NCBI GenBank assembly: GCA_951640165.1
Contig: OX621255.1
Coordinates: 21,550,001-21,614,000, forward strand
DNA: 64,000 bases
Reading direction: 5' to 3'
Origin: Pseudoips prasinana
Taxonomy: Eukaryota > Arthropoda > Insecta > Lepidoptera > Nolidae
Shown here: piece by piece, positions 55,301-61,440 of the stretch
Layout: every line of letters begins with the position of its first letter
How positions within the stretch are numbered: the first letter of the stretch is position 1
Program-made: the position numbers and the translations under genes
The notes under the pieces: model-generated
The model's database searches: none
The model's input: only the letters and a program-made list of their open reading frames with translations
Told to the model about the DNA's origin: nothing

Positions 55301-56355
55301 ACGCTTCAACAATTGTATGTAAAATTAAAAGCTTTTGATATTTTTTACAAATAACCTATGAAATGTCAGATTATATTCTATAGGGCATCGCGCGTCAATT
55401 TACCTTTTCTTTTTACTTTTGATTAGAAATCAGAATTTTACTTATTAACAATATAAAGTTGAGTATGATGTAGTCGTAAGAAGACTGTACTTGAAACTAT
55501 TTGTACAGTCGTCAGTGTAGCCAGTATTGTCATATTTTGTTTATGATAACGAATGTATTGTTTGTTTGCAGAATATTAGCTAGAGAATAGAAGAATAGAG
55601 AGAAAATTAAGATAGATGTTTATACTGTTTTCTATTTAGGTACCTAGAATTTCAGTCACATCAAACTATATTTCAATATCTTGGAAGTCAATTGATCTTG
55701 TAATGTTTGATGCTTATCTGGATTGGTAAAAATATTGGCTATGACCTAAAAATTAGAAAATAAGTTTTATGCACCGAAACTCGTTAAGAGCACTTGAAAA
55801 TAGTCAAATAACGATTTCTAGTATTAGAGCTACTTATACGTAACAATTTGTTAGTTCTGTTATGTTTTTATAAATCTTCAGTAGTTTTAGACAGAACAGT
55901 ATCTTACGTTTAATGTATTATCTCCAATTGAGCAGGTTGTGAGATACTTTCAGCTATTCAATGATTGGAATTAATGTTTTAATCGTTTGAATGCAGTAGA
56001 ATCAAGGCAGCCATGGTTGCTCTGCCGACCAGAGGTAGGGAAGTACCAGCTAGACGATAAGGCATTTTTGAGACGGTAAAATGAATAATTATTACTTCCC
56101 TCGAACATTTAATAAAATAAGGATCAGTTGGCTCCCAAGTATTAGTATCCTGATGTTGTTACTAAGCTGGGGTTGTCCGCAGAGATGGGCGGCGCGGCGG
56201 GCGCGGGCGGCGGCGACAACCAGCTGGCGCGGTGGTTCAGCCCCGAGCTGCTGGCGCGCGCGTCGGCCGGCAAGCTGCCCTCCGTGCACGTGCCCAACGC
56301 GCTGTCGCTGGAGGACCTGGAGCGGCACCACCACTCGGCGCCCGTGCACAACTGA
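27294..56355 (+). CDS. 4E-T: 4E-T (eIF4E transporter), 24 coding exons, 5' exon missing
   Basis: The exon chain gives 972 codons including the stop, with every junction GT-AG and in phase. 4E-T binds the cap-binding protein eIF4E, shuttles it to the nucleus and scaffolds P-bodies, recruiting DDX6/Me31B and promoting mRNA repression and storage. In order: YTRDELM eIF4E-binding motif (exon 1), an Arg-rich low-complexity region (exons 2-6), a WFSGGPTSQLETIELRGFD block matching the DDX6-binding IEL region (exons 6-7), a FNLDEF segment, SRFSRWF, FAPI with LFDLLL (exon 11, amplified sixfold), a Gln tract (exons 14-15), EAQAIV...GLKTGEI (15-16), RIPSPRELA...IMQNALIKKKLEEQ (19), FTPTS-VLRKM (19-20) and LARWFSPELL...LSLEDLE (24). 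Overall length is close to vertebrate 4E-T. The exon joined to 27294 must end one base into a codon. Confidence 0.93.
27637..27795 (-). repeat. SINE family B in a 4E-T intron
   Basis: AAGTGCTTTCCGAGGCACGG and GAAAAATCCCAATAACACGT match 13696-13915 in the same orientation. Confidence 0.6.
28145..28318 (-). mobile_element. Helitron, head-proximal part, just upstream of exon 2
   Basis: Minus-strand head TCCTTCTAATATTATAAATG at about 28318, only 38 bp before exon 2; the body has AAACTTTATAATTTATAGCC. No clear CTAG tail. Confidence 0.65.
28357..28435 (+). CDS. 4E-T: 4E-T exon 2, with two possible donors
   Basis: Acceptor TTTCAG; encodes LVLKKRSDSPNEDD-type sequence ending HK. Donor GTATAC at 28436, or an identical ATAAGGTA context 30 nt later (GTACAA at 28466) that would add ten codons without changing frame. 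Confidence 0.85.
29066..29210 (-). mobile_element. LINE family 2, 3' end fragment
   Basis: GCATCATCATGTCAGCTGAA, AGATGTCCACTGCTG and ACAAAGGTCTCCCCAAGATC match the inverted 3' end of 25857-27020. Confidence 0.75.
30229..30487 (+). CDS. 4E-T: 4E-T exon 3, Arg/Pro-rich
   Basis: Acceptor TTTTGTAG, donor GTAAAT, ends one base into a codon. Encodes GVYGRDRDRERR, then a Pro/Ala-rich low-complexity region. GC-rich against the AT-rich introns. Confidence 0.88.
30840..30985 (-). repeat. SINE family B fragment
   Basis: TTTTACGTGCTCTCCGAGGC and ACGAGGGGGTGT match 13696-13915. Confidence 0.55.
31091..31590 (+). repeat. AT-rich repeat with a nested Helitron-like piece
   Basis: Outer sequence (ATCCACGTAAACTTTAAAAA, ...TTAGCTAGCTTGTATTA) also occurs at ~20578-20860. 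Between 31182 and 31428 it is interrupted by sequence beginning CTAGCTGACCCGACAGACTT, a minus-strand Helitron-type tail. Confidence 0.6.
32752..32971 (+). CDS. 4E-T: 4E-T exon 4, Gly/Arg/Glu-rich
   Basis: Acceptor TTACCCAG, donor GTAACT, ends two bases into a codon. Encodes GGGGAGGGRRIGSGRIMVRD then EREHRAEREHRNER-type charged repeats, RNA-binding-like low complexity. Confidence 0.88.
33478..33785 (-). repeat. Dispersed LINE-3'-like repeat
   Basis: AAGGCCGGCAACGCACCCGC and CACTTACCATCAGGTGACCC, inverted relative to 8222-8465 and shared with 36245-36395. Confidence 0.6.
34161..34253 (+). CDS. 4E-T: 4E-T exon 5
   Basis: Acceptor TTGTATAG, donor GTGAGC, both splits phase 2. Encodes RFDRRSFGRDSYSSDIKRER and DDRFVNEKIRDR, a conserved charged segment before the DDX6-binding block. 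Confidence 0.9.
34612..34905 (-). pseudogene. LINE family 2 reverse transcriptase fragment
   Basis: The minus-strand frame 34718-34900 encodes MDYEKSFDSNETWAILRSL and RYIEVLKCLYENATVSVRLQ, motif A region of the family at 25857-27020; downstream sequence continues the match in broken frame. Confidence 0.85.
35042..35222. repeat. Long hairpin, 74-bp arms, 33-bp spacer
   Basis: Left arm 35042-35115 (TGCCTCTAGTACGAGTTCCT...) and right arm 35149-35222 are reverse complements with one mismatch seen (ACTCGACC versus ACTCGATC). It lies in the intron between exons 5 and 6, next to the LINE fragment. Confidence 0.9.
35242..35352. mobile_element. 135-bp MITE family, degraded copy 2
   Basis: Starts CAGACGCCAGCACATCAAGC after TA; the centre is reversed relative to copies 1 and 3, and the right end stops near AATTTGACAGAT. 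Confidence 0.65.
35520..35588 (+). CDS. 4E-T: 4E-T exon 6
   Basis: Acceptor TTATTGCAG, donor GTAAGA. Encodes REDNRRSGGRFSQRRLEKEV and EPEW; the Trp codon is completed by exon 7. Confidence 0.9.
35692..35875 (+). repeat. 5S-derived SINE, copy 2
   Basis: TAGTGCGCGGTC...ATAGGTGACCGC is a decayed 5S C-box region; the body (GTGATCCGGAGAGCAGGTTA, CATCAGAGAGGTTGCTCAGC) aligns with 14556-14800. Confidence 0.6.
35933..36032 (+). CDS. 4E-T: 4E-T exon 7, DDX6/Me31B-binding IEL motif
   Basis: Acceptor GTATTTCAG, donor GTGAGT, ends in phase 0. Encodes (W)FSGGPTSQLETIELRGFDEP; the WF and IEL elements are the family's contact with the DEAD-box helicase DDX6 (Me31B in flies). Confidence 0.93.
36245..36395 (-). 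repeat. Dispersed LINE-3'-like repeat before exon 8
   Basis: AAAGGCCGGCAACGCACCCG and GGGTGACCCACTTGCTCGTT; ends about 50 bp upstream of exon 8. Confidence 0.6.
36445..36546 (+). CDS. 4E-T: 4E-T exon 8, Asn/Ser-rich linker
   Basis: Acceptor GTATGTGTAG, donor GTACGT, 102 nt in phase 0. Encodes TWNNSGGARSPAPERWRDTS followed by NNNND. A dispersed repeat ends ~50 bp before the acceptor. Confidence 0.88.
36911..38150 (-). mobile_element. mariner element, defective, in a 4E-T intron
   Basis: Inverted ends CTCAGTCAAGAAAGTACCGG (left) and CCCGAAACTTTTTTGACTGAG (right, one strand) enclose ~1.2 kb; TA-rich flanks suit the TA target of mariners. Confidence 0.85.
37115..37976 (-). pseudogene. mariner transposase, broken
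   Basis: The N-terminal piece (37569-37976) has the paired-type helix-turn-helix: AYEWFKAFKSGRD, PRSGRLSTS and TLREIAAELSVSHESIRTIL. The second piece (37115-37495) has the catalytic region: TGDETWV (first Asp, in an adjacent frame after a small deletion), DYRGVVHSEFLP (second Asp) and, in another frame, YSPDMAPADFFLFPKLK. The segment with the third catalytic Asp is deleted. At least two frame breaks make it inactive. Transposases of this family cut and paste at TA. Confidence 0.85.
38788..38901 (+). CDS. 4E-T: 4E-T exon 9
   Basis: Acceptor TTCTACAG, donor GTAAGT, 114 nt in phase 0. Encodes DKDSGVESKSEE then FNLDEFLKFDSIPEVLT, the conserved acidic/hydrophobic segment. Confidence 0.9.
39342..39447 (+). 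CDS. 4E-T: 4E-T exon 10, SRFSRWF motif
   Basis: Acceptor TGTCCAG, donor GTAAGT, ends one base into a codon. Encodes NGGSEAEGSRFSRWFRRESP and YERLLHNMVD; SRFSRWF is a family signature. Confidence 0.92.
40437..40586 (+). CDS. 4E-T: 4E-T exon 11, FAPI motif (array copy 1)
   Basis: Acceptor GATTGTCAG, donor GTCAGT. The 150-nt exon enters and leaves one base into a codon, so including or skipping it keeps frame. It encodes VCASPELDSRAGASPAHDAH, FAPISPAG and LFDLLLRANASVNHDRP, matching the conserved FAPI-plus-helix segment. Any one of six copies could serve. Confidence 0.88.
40437..41464 (+). repeat. 4E-T: Six-copy tandem array of 4E-T exon 11, 167-bp unit
   Basis: Units start at 40437, 40604, 40771, 40938, 41105 and 41272; a 26-bp stub follows at 41439-41464. 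Each is a 150-bp exon plus a 17-bp linker GTCAGTATGATTGGCAG holding a donor and an acceptor. By eye all units are identical. Because 167 is not a multiple of 3, read-through passes through all three frames and stops at TGA in a linker. Confidence 0.95.
41467..41546 (+). repeat. Dispersed repeat abutting the exon array
   Basis: It shares GCAG(A/G)TGGCTAG, CATTGA and ATGGCCAAAATTC-type sequence with 17464-17533 and begins at the breakpoint that ends the array stub. Confidence 0.6.
41847..41977 (+). CDS. 4E-T: 4E-T exon 12
   Basis: Acceptor GTATGCAG, donor GTGAGT. Encodes DVNHVSGGKVHSLEELEARL, His/Gln/Pro repeats and DHDLTAFKRL, which leads into MAQVSG of exon 13 as in the conserved family order. 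Confidence 0.9.
42651..42746 (+). CDS. 4E-T: 4E-T exon 13, Pro-rich
   Basis: Acceptor GTGTTGTAG, donor GTACGC, 96 nt in phase 0. Encodes MAQVSGGHAVAAEPP then a Pro-rich run ending MSLLQ. Confidence 0.9.
42856..42990 (+). CDS. 4E-T: 4E-T exon 14, Gln tract
   Basis: Acceptor CATTTAG, donor GTATGT, 135 nt in phase 0. Encodes MLSKSMEQQQKA, a long mixed CAG/CAA Gln tract and PHIPQELLYKLLQVQ. Confidence 0.9.
43528..43765 (-). mobile_element. LINE family 2, 3' end in a 4E-T intron
   Basis: It starts at the ATG-repeat tail (CATCATCATATCAGCCGAAA) and matches the coding 3' end of 25857-27020, inverted, with small deletions. Confidence 0.75.
44115..44238 (+). CDS. 4E-T: 4E-T exon 15, Gln tract and EAQAIV
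   Basis: Acceptor ATTTGCAG, donor GTATGT, ends one base into a codon. Encodes QHQQQQQQQQQHQ then DRELLQRPEAQAIVR, a conserved block continued in exon 16. Confidence 0.9.
44498..44674 (+). mobile_element. Short Helitron in a 4E-T intron
   Basis: Head TCACACTAATATTATAATGT, tail CGGGGCACAGCTGG (CTRR type) followed by T; 177 bp. Confidence 0.7.
44784..45409 (-). mobile_element. hAT element remnant in a 4E-T intron
   Basis: 13-bp inverted ends TAGGGATGTTGCG (44784-44796 and complement 45397-45409) bound 626 bp. Flanks TTATGTAC and TTATGTAT form an 8-bp target duplication with one mismatch, the hAT standard. GCGGATGC-rich subterminal repeats lie at both ends. Confidence 0.8.
44995..45245 (-). pseudogene. 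hAT transposase C-terminal (dimerisation) relic
   Basis: On the minus strand, NENPLK-stop-W then REELKLLS-stop-IARRFLS and, after a frameshift, AGLIYEPLRNRLDPEKA. The NPL..W and IARRFL patterns match the hAT family dimerisation region. There are at least three stops and one frameshift, and the catalytic domain is gone. Confidence 0.7.
45562..45683 (+). CDS. 4E-T: 4E-T exon 16
   Basis: Acceptor TGAACAG, donor GTATTA. Encodes GLKTGEITAQHLMQQLSNPG then HRDVLLTILRIHQHQRQ, a predicted helical, well conserved region. Confidence 0.9.
45819..45922. repeat. Two abutting perfect hairpins
   Basis: Hairpin 1: arms 45819-45838 and 45844-45863 (20 bp, loop CGATC). Hairpin 2: arms 45859-45880 and 45901-45922 (22 bp, loop 20). 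They share five bases. A related TTTATAAA...TTGCGCGG(C/T)AG segment follows near 45948-45975. Confidence 0.92.
46027..46123 (+). CDS. 4E-T: 4E-T exon 17
   Basis: Acceptor GTCTACAG, donor GTAAAT, ends one base into a codon. Encodes MGESPLPGVGGPAHLVVPSH and HQPLRLSPLPHQ. Confidence 0.88.
46672..46800 (+). mobile_element. LINE family 2 coding fragment
   Basis: CTTGAAGTGGCAGTGGGCGA and GGTTCTCATGCGGCAATCAC match the C-terminal coding region of 25857-27020 with many substitutions; old insertion in the intron between exons 17 and 18. Confidence 0.75.
46801..48426. other. 4E-T intron 17 remainder
   Basis: No further exon or known element end was supported. A frame at 47932-48201 has no recognisable motif. 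Confidence 0.45.
48427..48486 (+). CDS. 4E-T: 4E-T exon 18 (60-nt microexon-like)
   Basis: Acceptor GGACGCAG, donor GTATAT. Both ends lie one base into a codon, so the exon can be skipped in frame. Encodes AFCVSPIMPTSPNTLAVHHP. The polypyrimidine tract is weak. Confidence 0.8.
48555..48700 (+). repeat. 5S-derived SINE, body fragment
   Basis: GTACCGGCTGTAGCCATTAG and 'TTATCACTGCCCATAAAAAT' match the body after the 5S part of 14556-14800; the 5S-like head is eroded. Confidence 0.5.
48732..48870 (+). repeat. SINE family A-like copy
   Basis: TACCGGGTTCATTTCCCGCA is the B-box region, followed by ATTTGTGTGACCCATAAATA and TTCTGAATCTGGATGAAATT. Confidence 0.6.
48910..48954. repeat. Perfect hairpin, 19-bp arms, 7-nt loop
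   Basis: GTCTTTTAATATGCTTAAA (48910-48928) and its exact complement (48936-48954). Confidence 0.92.
48993..49145 (+). repeat. Helitron-like repeat, head part
   Basis: TCTATACATATAATAAAATT and GGAAAGTCAAAATTGTACAT match 60682-60968; truncated ~110 bp before exon 19. Confidence 0.6.
49253..49422 (+). CDS. 4E-T: 4E-T exon 19, RIPSPRELA block
   Basis: Acceptor CCCACCAG, donor GTGAGT. Encodes GVPARIPSPRELAAHTQSIM then QNALIKKKLEEQRENYRRRQ, a basic helix highly typical of insect and vertebrate 4E-T, ending ISFTPTS. Confidence 0.95.
49611..49745 (+). mobile_element. 135-bp MITE, copy 3 (intact TA duplication)
   Basis: CAGACGCCAGGACATC and complementary GATGTGCTGGCGTCTG ends, TA on both sides, same 135-bp length as copy 1 at 12362-12496. 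Confidence 0.85.
49910..50166 (+). mobile_element. LINE family 1, 3' end in a 4E-T intron
   Basis: It matches the coding 3' end of 14908-16471 (GGTAGGGGAAGACCTCGTAG, CGGCGAGCATGTATGAAGAA, CCTCTGGGAAACAGGCGG), plus orientation. Confidence 0.8.
50404..50508 (+). CDS. 4E-T: 4E-T exon 20
   Basis: Acceptor TTTCTACAG, donor GTGACC, 105 nt in phase 0. Encodes VLRKMTAEKESDAPSPKQQQ and LPQGRPIVK; FTPTS from exon 19 joined to VLRKM is a family signature. Confidence 0.92.
50627..50670. repeat. Perfect hairpin, 18-bp arms, 8-nt loop
   Basis: TCCTAACTGAATTGCAAG (50627-50644) and exact complement (50653-50670). A weaker 11-bp hairpin follows at 50716-50746. Confidence 0.92.
51083..51717. mobile_element. 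Fold-back: perfect 120-bp inverted arms in a 4E-T intron
   Basis: Left arm 51083-51202 (GGCTTATTCCGTTTATCCAC...) and right arm 51598-51717 are exact reverse complements by eye, 395 bp apart. Each arm contains an internal imperfect palindrome around TATCCACCCTGAACGGGGTG. It is either one fold-back transposon or two inverted copies of a MITE. Confidence 0.88.
52329..52370. repeat. (TA)n microsatellite
   Basis: About twenty uninterrupted TA units in the intron before exon 21. Confidence 0.9.
52880..52963 (+). CDS. 4E-T: 4E-T exon 21
   Basis: Acceptor TGTGTGCAG, donor GTAAGC, 84 nt in phase 0. Encodes GNQSGNVPTMGYATTPNDYQ and QHYLNQQQ. Confidence 0.9.
53156..53377. mobile_element. 222-bp MITE with 15-bp inverted ends
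   Basis: GATGTGAAACATCTA (53156-53170) and exact complement (53363-53377). It contains a perfect 20-bp palindrome CGTGGCGACGCGTCGCCACG at 53302-53321. Confidence 0.7.
53548..53735 (+). repeat. SINE family A copy
   Basis: CTGTTGGTCTAGTGGTTAGT, GTGGGTTCGATCCCCACCCA, GGACAAATATTTGTGTGATG: the best preserved head of the family here. Confidence 0.8.
54012..54165 (+). repeat. tRNA-like SINE copy, variant head
   Basis: CGGCTACGTGTGTCGGGTTC and GATTCCCGTTGGCACT, followed by TTCTGAGTCTGGGCGTGCAT; related to the copy at 48732. Confidence 0.65.
54247..54312 (+). CDS. 4E-T: 4E-T exon 22
   Basis: Acceptor TTTCTCAG, donor GTAAGT, 66 nt in phase 0. Encodes QQMLGGVRPFSHPQQRQQIP and NS. Confidence 0.9.
54391..54481 (+). 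CDS. 4E-T: 4E-T exon 23
   Basis: Acceptor TTGGTTGTAG, donor GTGAGA, ends one base into a codon; the intron before it is only 78 nt. Encodes YNNMNNMARGMAGGASLHKL and LIQSHQRSLN. Confidence 0.9.
54482..56182. other. 4E-T intron 23
   Basis: AT-rich; no exon or element end was supported. Confidence 0.5.
56183..56355 (+). CDS. 4E-T: 4E-T terminal exon 24
   Basis: Acceptor TTGTCCGCAG; the first two bases complete a Glu codon. Encodes Gly-rich EMGGAAGAGGG, LARWFSPELLARAS, then LPSVHVPNALSLEDLERHHH and ends APVHN-TGA at 56353-56355. The WF...LSLEDLE block is the conserved 4E-T C-terminus. Confidence 0.95.
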
Positions 56356-56888
56356 GCGCCACTCACACCACCACTGAACCCGCCTTCTACACCACTCGAC
56401 TGGCCACGAACCCCTTCCTTCACTAAATCATAAGTCTTCTTGTTAACTACCCACGCGTGTAAGATTAACGGTTTGAAGTAACGGGAACTTTTGACCGTAT
56501 AGATAAGACCTCGGTTCTGAGAATGTCAGAACTCACACAAACTGCGTTGAATAAGCGTTATCGAAAATGAATTTAGATTATTAATGCAGTCCTATGTTTC
56601 GTATCCACGTCCTACAGTTAAACTTTTGCAGCTGTAATGGTGGCCTATTAACGTTAGTGGACCACATTGGTGTTACCGTCAAATACCAGATGTTATTCCA
56701 CCGAACCACTTTATTTGGTATCTAATTTGCCTCAAGCTATGTATAAAGATTGCAGTCATGACTGTTTTATCTGTGAATCAAAAAATACCAAACAATTCTG
56801 AAATACATGGTCCTGTCGAACAGGTAACCATATCAAATAATGATAATATTGATACTCGCTGGAATAACATCCAGTCTTTGACATCAAA
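56356..56888 (+). other. 4E-T: Probable 4E-T 3' UTR, proximal part
   Basis: No AATAAA occurs close after the stop. Candidate signals are AATAAA at 57459-57464 and 59081-59086, implying a long 3' UTR that includes a palindromic MITE. The true end cannot be fixed from sequence. Confidence 0.45.
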
Positions 56889-57131
56889 TGTCGTACTCCC
56901 AGTGGAAAAAAGCATAAGTAGTGTTACGTTAATCGTTTTCAAATAGTGAATTTAGAGTTACATAATATGCTGAGTTTTATTGATATTTTTCATGCATTAT
57001 TTCGTCAAATTTAACAAGAAAAATATTTAAAAAATCAGCGTATATAACTCTAAATTCACTATTTGAAAATGATAAAATCCATAGTTTGACGTAACACTAC
57101 TTATGCTTTTTTTCCACTGTGGGTACGATGT
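56889..57131. mobile_element. Palindromic MITE (GTCGTACTCCCAGTGG ends)
   Basis: Left half (AAGCATAAGTAGTGTTACGT, CAAATAGTGAATTTAGAGTT) reappears inverted in the right half (57040-57131) with small indels; about 243 bp. Confidence 0.75.
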
Positions 57132-59588
57132 GTGGTCTCGTATATAATCTGTTGGCCACCGCTGCTTTGCACAACTTGCATCGTACTTCCAAAGAAAATC
57201 AAATCTCTTGAGTACGATGAAGTTTACTCTCAGAACCTAATAAATTGTCAGTGACTTCCCCATATGTCAATGCATTTGAAATAAGAATACATACCGTCTG
57301 ATAGTCATTTTTGTTGCTCTCCTACTCTTATATAGCAAAAAAGCGAGATGCAACTACAAATCATGATGCGCATTCTTATTTGAAACGCATTTCAAATTCG
57401 CATATCAAATGTCTATGAAATGCTCATCTGTCTGGCGGTTCTCGAATCCTGTGAAAGCAATAAATGGACCGTCAGACTTCATTTAGAATAGTATATAGTA
57501 TTAATATTACATTTATTTACCCGTAGTAGAAGCTGAGGCGAAACTGGGACTAGATTTTCCACTCTAAACTCAAGTCTGTCTGTTAAGAGTGGAAAATCCC
57601 AATGGTTGTATGTGAAATGTACAAAAATAATTTACTTATGACGTAAACCGCTGTGGGTAATAGTGTTTATTTTTGTGCAGAAAAGTCCAAGGTTTTATTC
57701 GAGCTTTTTAGATCTGAAATATTTATTTTCGGCCTTTATATTGCCAATGTTATTATTTGTTGTCGACAGAAATTATTGATGTGAGGGATTGCGTTTGATG
57801 GACAGTTTTTAGGTAATGATAAGAACCAAATTTTTCAAAACAAAGTTAGACATCGAAATGAGTTGTTAACATTCTAACACGGACAAAATACGCGATGGTT
57901 AGAAAGTAGTAAAAGTACAATATTAAAACCTGATTTTACTTGTGAAATGAAATATTTGATACGTTCGCGATGTAACCGCATTATATACCAATGGGCAAAG
58001 GAACTGAGAACTCTATGTTTGATGACTCATTCCATATTTACTTCATCCTAAGGTATCAGTCCCGATTTACAAAAATTACTCATCAAATACACTCAATTAT
58101 TGGTACTGTACCTTATATCTGTGGGGTGCTTGGTTTTTTTGCTTGGCATTGTTGTTCACGTGATTATAACTTTACCTAAAGATGGGAATGTTTCCTGCGC
58201 ATATAATATTTGTTAAAAGAAACGTATATGACAGTAAGGTGGTAGCTGACGGCATCATCCATTTTGATGTATTAATTTATGTAGATCGTTTCGAAAGGAA
58301 TAGCTATTATTTGACGCGCCGTCAGCTCTCGGACTTCACATAACTTCTTACGAAATGGAGTGCACACTCTTGGCACCATGACAATTAAAACGCTGAACAC
58401 AAGAAAAAATAGGGAAAAATATTTGATCTGTTTTTCTTGTTTTCGGTGCTGATAAATATGGTGTATTGATGACTGAATGGTTGAGTGCGTGAATGTGTGC
58501 GTGTTTGTTAGTGTATATGTCTATGGTTGTGTTTGTAAGCATTTTCGTTACTACGTCGTTTATGTGAAGAGGATTTTCGTTAAAAAAAAAACAAGTATTG
58601 GCATTCTCCCGTGTCGTATGAGCTCGGCGAGCTTGAGGAGAGTGAGACGAGCTAGGGCGAACGTTTTGGTTAAGAATCGCGATTTCATTTTGTAATACGA
58701 TTTTGGAATTTGACACAAGTGGAATGAATATAAAACATTTGTGTTGTTAATTCCCCGAATATATTTTTTTATGAATTTTACGATTCGCGCGCGATTTTAG
58801 CGGTTGTTTTTTCCTCGTTGAGACCTGAGCTAGTTGCATGTCAATTATGATTTTGGATAGCAGCACTATTCACTATATACAGAACGTAATTAACTTCTAG
58901 ATATTAACTGACCTATTTAGTTCTCTCTGTGTACGTTCTGATATCAAATGTAGAGTATTACCGTCCAGATAACGTATGTCTCTTTGTTCGAACTCAATAT
59001 ATTAAATACATTACACTTATGCCTTTTAATTGAAATCAATCTTATCCCAGTTTAATCCAGACAATGTTCAAGGGTGGACAAATAAAAGAAAGATTGCATC
59101 TGTTAAATAGTATTTATTTATTATCAAATGTAATAATTATAGAGCCGGAGTTAGTTTCCATCAGAATACTGGTTGTATAGCACAGGTTTCAAATATCTTT
59201 TGATGGCATTTTAAGACGGATTTGAAGTAAAATACTCTAATCATGAATTGAACTAATTTTATTTGTGATGGTGTTAGACTTTGCCGTATGAAATGCGGTG
59301 GTCGATGCGTTAGTGGTTTTAGTGGCAAAATTTCAGTTATTACATCTACGGGAATGTGAACCGGCACTCGGGCCGGCGGCATGCCTTGCCGACGCTTACT
59401 TGTAACAACATGAGAATGTCTGTAAGCTTTAAATTATTGATTAAAGAAAAAATTGAAAGTTTCTATGTCGTTTTATTGAAATAATTACAGTGTTGATAGA
59501 TTCGAAGCCGTACTTAAAAACTAGACTTCTGAGGAACTTATTTGTACATTTAATAGGTACATCAGGTTCCCAAGTCAGCCTCCTGGGG
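57132..59588. other. Probable distal 3' UTR or intergenic DNA
   Basis: No exon supported. One small perfect hairpin (57553-57565 with 57586-57598). Frames at 58348-58716 and neighbours show no known motif. Confidence 0.4.
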
Positions 59589-59820
59589 TTCTACCGGTTA
59601 AGTGGCCGAACATCGTTTTCGTGAATGGCGTTCCAATAAGGGTTAAAAATGATTTAATCAATCGTTAAATCGGCTTTAACGTTGACAATCGATTCCGGAT
59701 CACTTACGACGTCACGTGTGCTCATGGAAGCCGATTTAACGATTGATTAAGTTATTTTTAACCTTTATTTATCTGAACGCCATTCACGAAGACGGTGTTG
59801 GGCGACTTAGCCGGTAGAGT
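59589..59820. mobile_element. Palindromic MITE (TCTACCGG ends)
   Basis: TTCTACCGGTTAAGTGGCCG...TTCGTGAATGGCGTTC...TAATCAATCGTTAAATCGGC returns inverted from 59727 to 59820. Arms are ~85-94 bp with a ~50-bp centre. Confidence 0.8.
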
Positions 59821-60235
59821 CCCTGGATTCCTCATTGGCATAGAACACAGCTCCTTATCAGAAGGCTCTACTGTGTTTGATCAATTAAATTTACTATTTG
59901 CATTGTTTTTCATACGTCGAACGCAGTAGAGATACTGGAGACTATGCTGCCAAGATAGGCTGTTAGCACGGCGAAAATGACTCGTGTCCTACAACTGTTC
60001 GACCAATGAAACCACCGGAAAAGTACGAGTCTACGACTACGAGCACTTTGGTGTGGTTACTTTTACAAACTAGTGGCTAAATTTACAATTGTTTTGAGAA
60101 CTTTTACTAAAGGCTGACGCTTTCTAAAGCTCGACTTTCATATATGGTCCCTCAACGTGCGTTACGTTGCTTTTGAAGCAAATATGTATGTCTTGAAATG
60201 GTCCGTATTTCCATTCTAAATACATACTGATATAT

Positions 60236-60345
60236 ATAATTACACCCAGACTCGGGACAAACAGACATGTTCATGCACACATACATATATCTGTCATGGG
60301 TGAGAATCGAACCCATGATCGGCGTGACCAACCACGCAAAATTTC
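60236..60345 (-). repeat. SINE family A fragment
   Basis: Minus strand: GGTTCGATTCTCACCCATGA and TGTTTGTCCCGAGTCTGGGT, i.e. B box and body. Confidence 0.65.
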
Positions 60346-60510
60346 ATGATACTTTCAGTTTTTTCCAATACTTTAGATAACTGGCACCGACTCTAGCGGA
60401 AACTTCAACGAACTTAAAATGAATAAACAAAAAAACAGGTTCATCGGGTAAGTAAACTATATGGAGTCGTTGTAGAGGTACAGAGAACTATTAAACATAC
60501 TCATATTATA

Positions 60511-60681
60511 TCTCTACTATATAAAAATAAGTCGGGTTTTCCTTCCTGACGCTATAACTCCAGAACGCACGAACCGATTTCCACGGTTTTGCATTCGTTG
60601 GAAAGGTCTCGGGCTCCGTGAGGTTTATAGCAAAGAAAATTTATAAAATTTAACGCGGGTAACACCGCGGGGCACAGCTAG
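60511..60681 (+). mobile_element. Short Helitron, upstream member of a tandem pair
   Basis: Head TCTCTACTATATAAAAATAA, tail CACCGCGGGGCACAGCTAG at 60681; 171 bp. Confidence 0.7.
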
Positions 60682-60968
60682 TCTATACATATAATAAAAT
60701 GGTAGGAAAGTCAAAACTGTACACTGAATATTTTTTTAAAAGGATACTTGCGGCGTGTACTACAATCGATATCGAAGCCAAAAATATAGTTTTTAGAATT
60801 TTTGTCTGTATGTCCGGGCTAAACTAAAAAAGTATTGCATGGATTTACTTAATTTTGCATGAATATTACTCAGAGGTCGGGTCAACATATAGGCTACATA
60901 TTATCACGCTATAACTTACGGGGGAGGAGCTGTGATAATTTAAAAAATTTAACGCGGGGCACACCCAG
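60682..60968 (+). mobile_element. Helitron-like element, downstream member
   Basis: Begins immediately after the CTAG at 60681 with TCTATACATATAATAAAATG and ends near ACGCGGGGCACACCCAG, a decayed tail. Confidence 0.6.
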
Positions 60969-60999
60969 TTTCTACATAAATATATACAATAGATAATAA

Positions 61000-61125
61000 C
61001 AACTGGACACTGAACAAATTATCGCGCTCATCACACAAAGATTTGTCCAGGGATAATCGAACCCACAACCTCTGTTTTGGCAGTCAGGCTCATTAACCAC
61101 TACACAAACAAGCCAATTTTAAAAT
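61000..61125 (-). repeat. SINE family A head
   Basis: Minus strand: GTGTAGTGGTTAATGAGCCT, GTGGGTTCGATTATCCCTGG, ACAAATCTTTGTGTGATGAG. Confidence 0.75.
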
Positions 61126-61231
61126 AAGTTTGGGCTAGGTTACGTTTGCAGTGGTAATCGTCTCAAATTTGGAAGTTTTGTAAAACATGGTGAGCACTTT
61201 TATCTCCTAATTCAAATCTTGCTTACTTAGC

Positions 61232-61440
61232 AGATTGCCTCGTTGGTCCAGCGGTAGAGTTTTCAACCAGAGTTAATTCGTTCCTGGATACAAATTACGG
61301 GTCTGGGCAGCGTCATTAGGATTTTTCTCTCAAATCAAAATCGAGTACCTAGTAGACGGAGTCCGGATTAATGAGGTCGGACGCCCGTGCCTCAGAGGAA
61401 ACTTAAAATTGTTGGCCCTGCGCCTGTTCTCTCGTCGGTT
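61232..61440 (+). repeat. SINE family B
   Basis: TGCCTCGTTGGTCCAGCGGT, then GTTCCTGGATACAAATTACG and GCCCGTGCCTCAGAGGAAAC. Confidence 0.65.
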
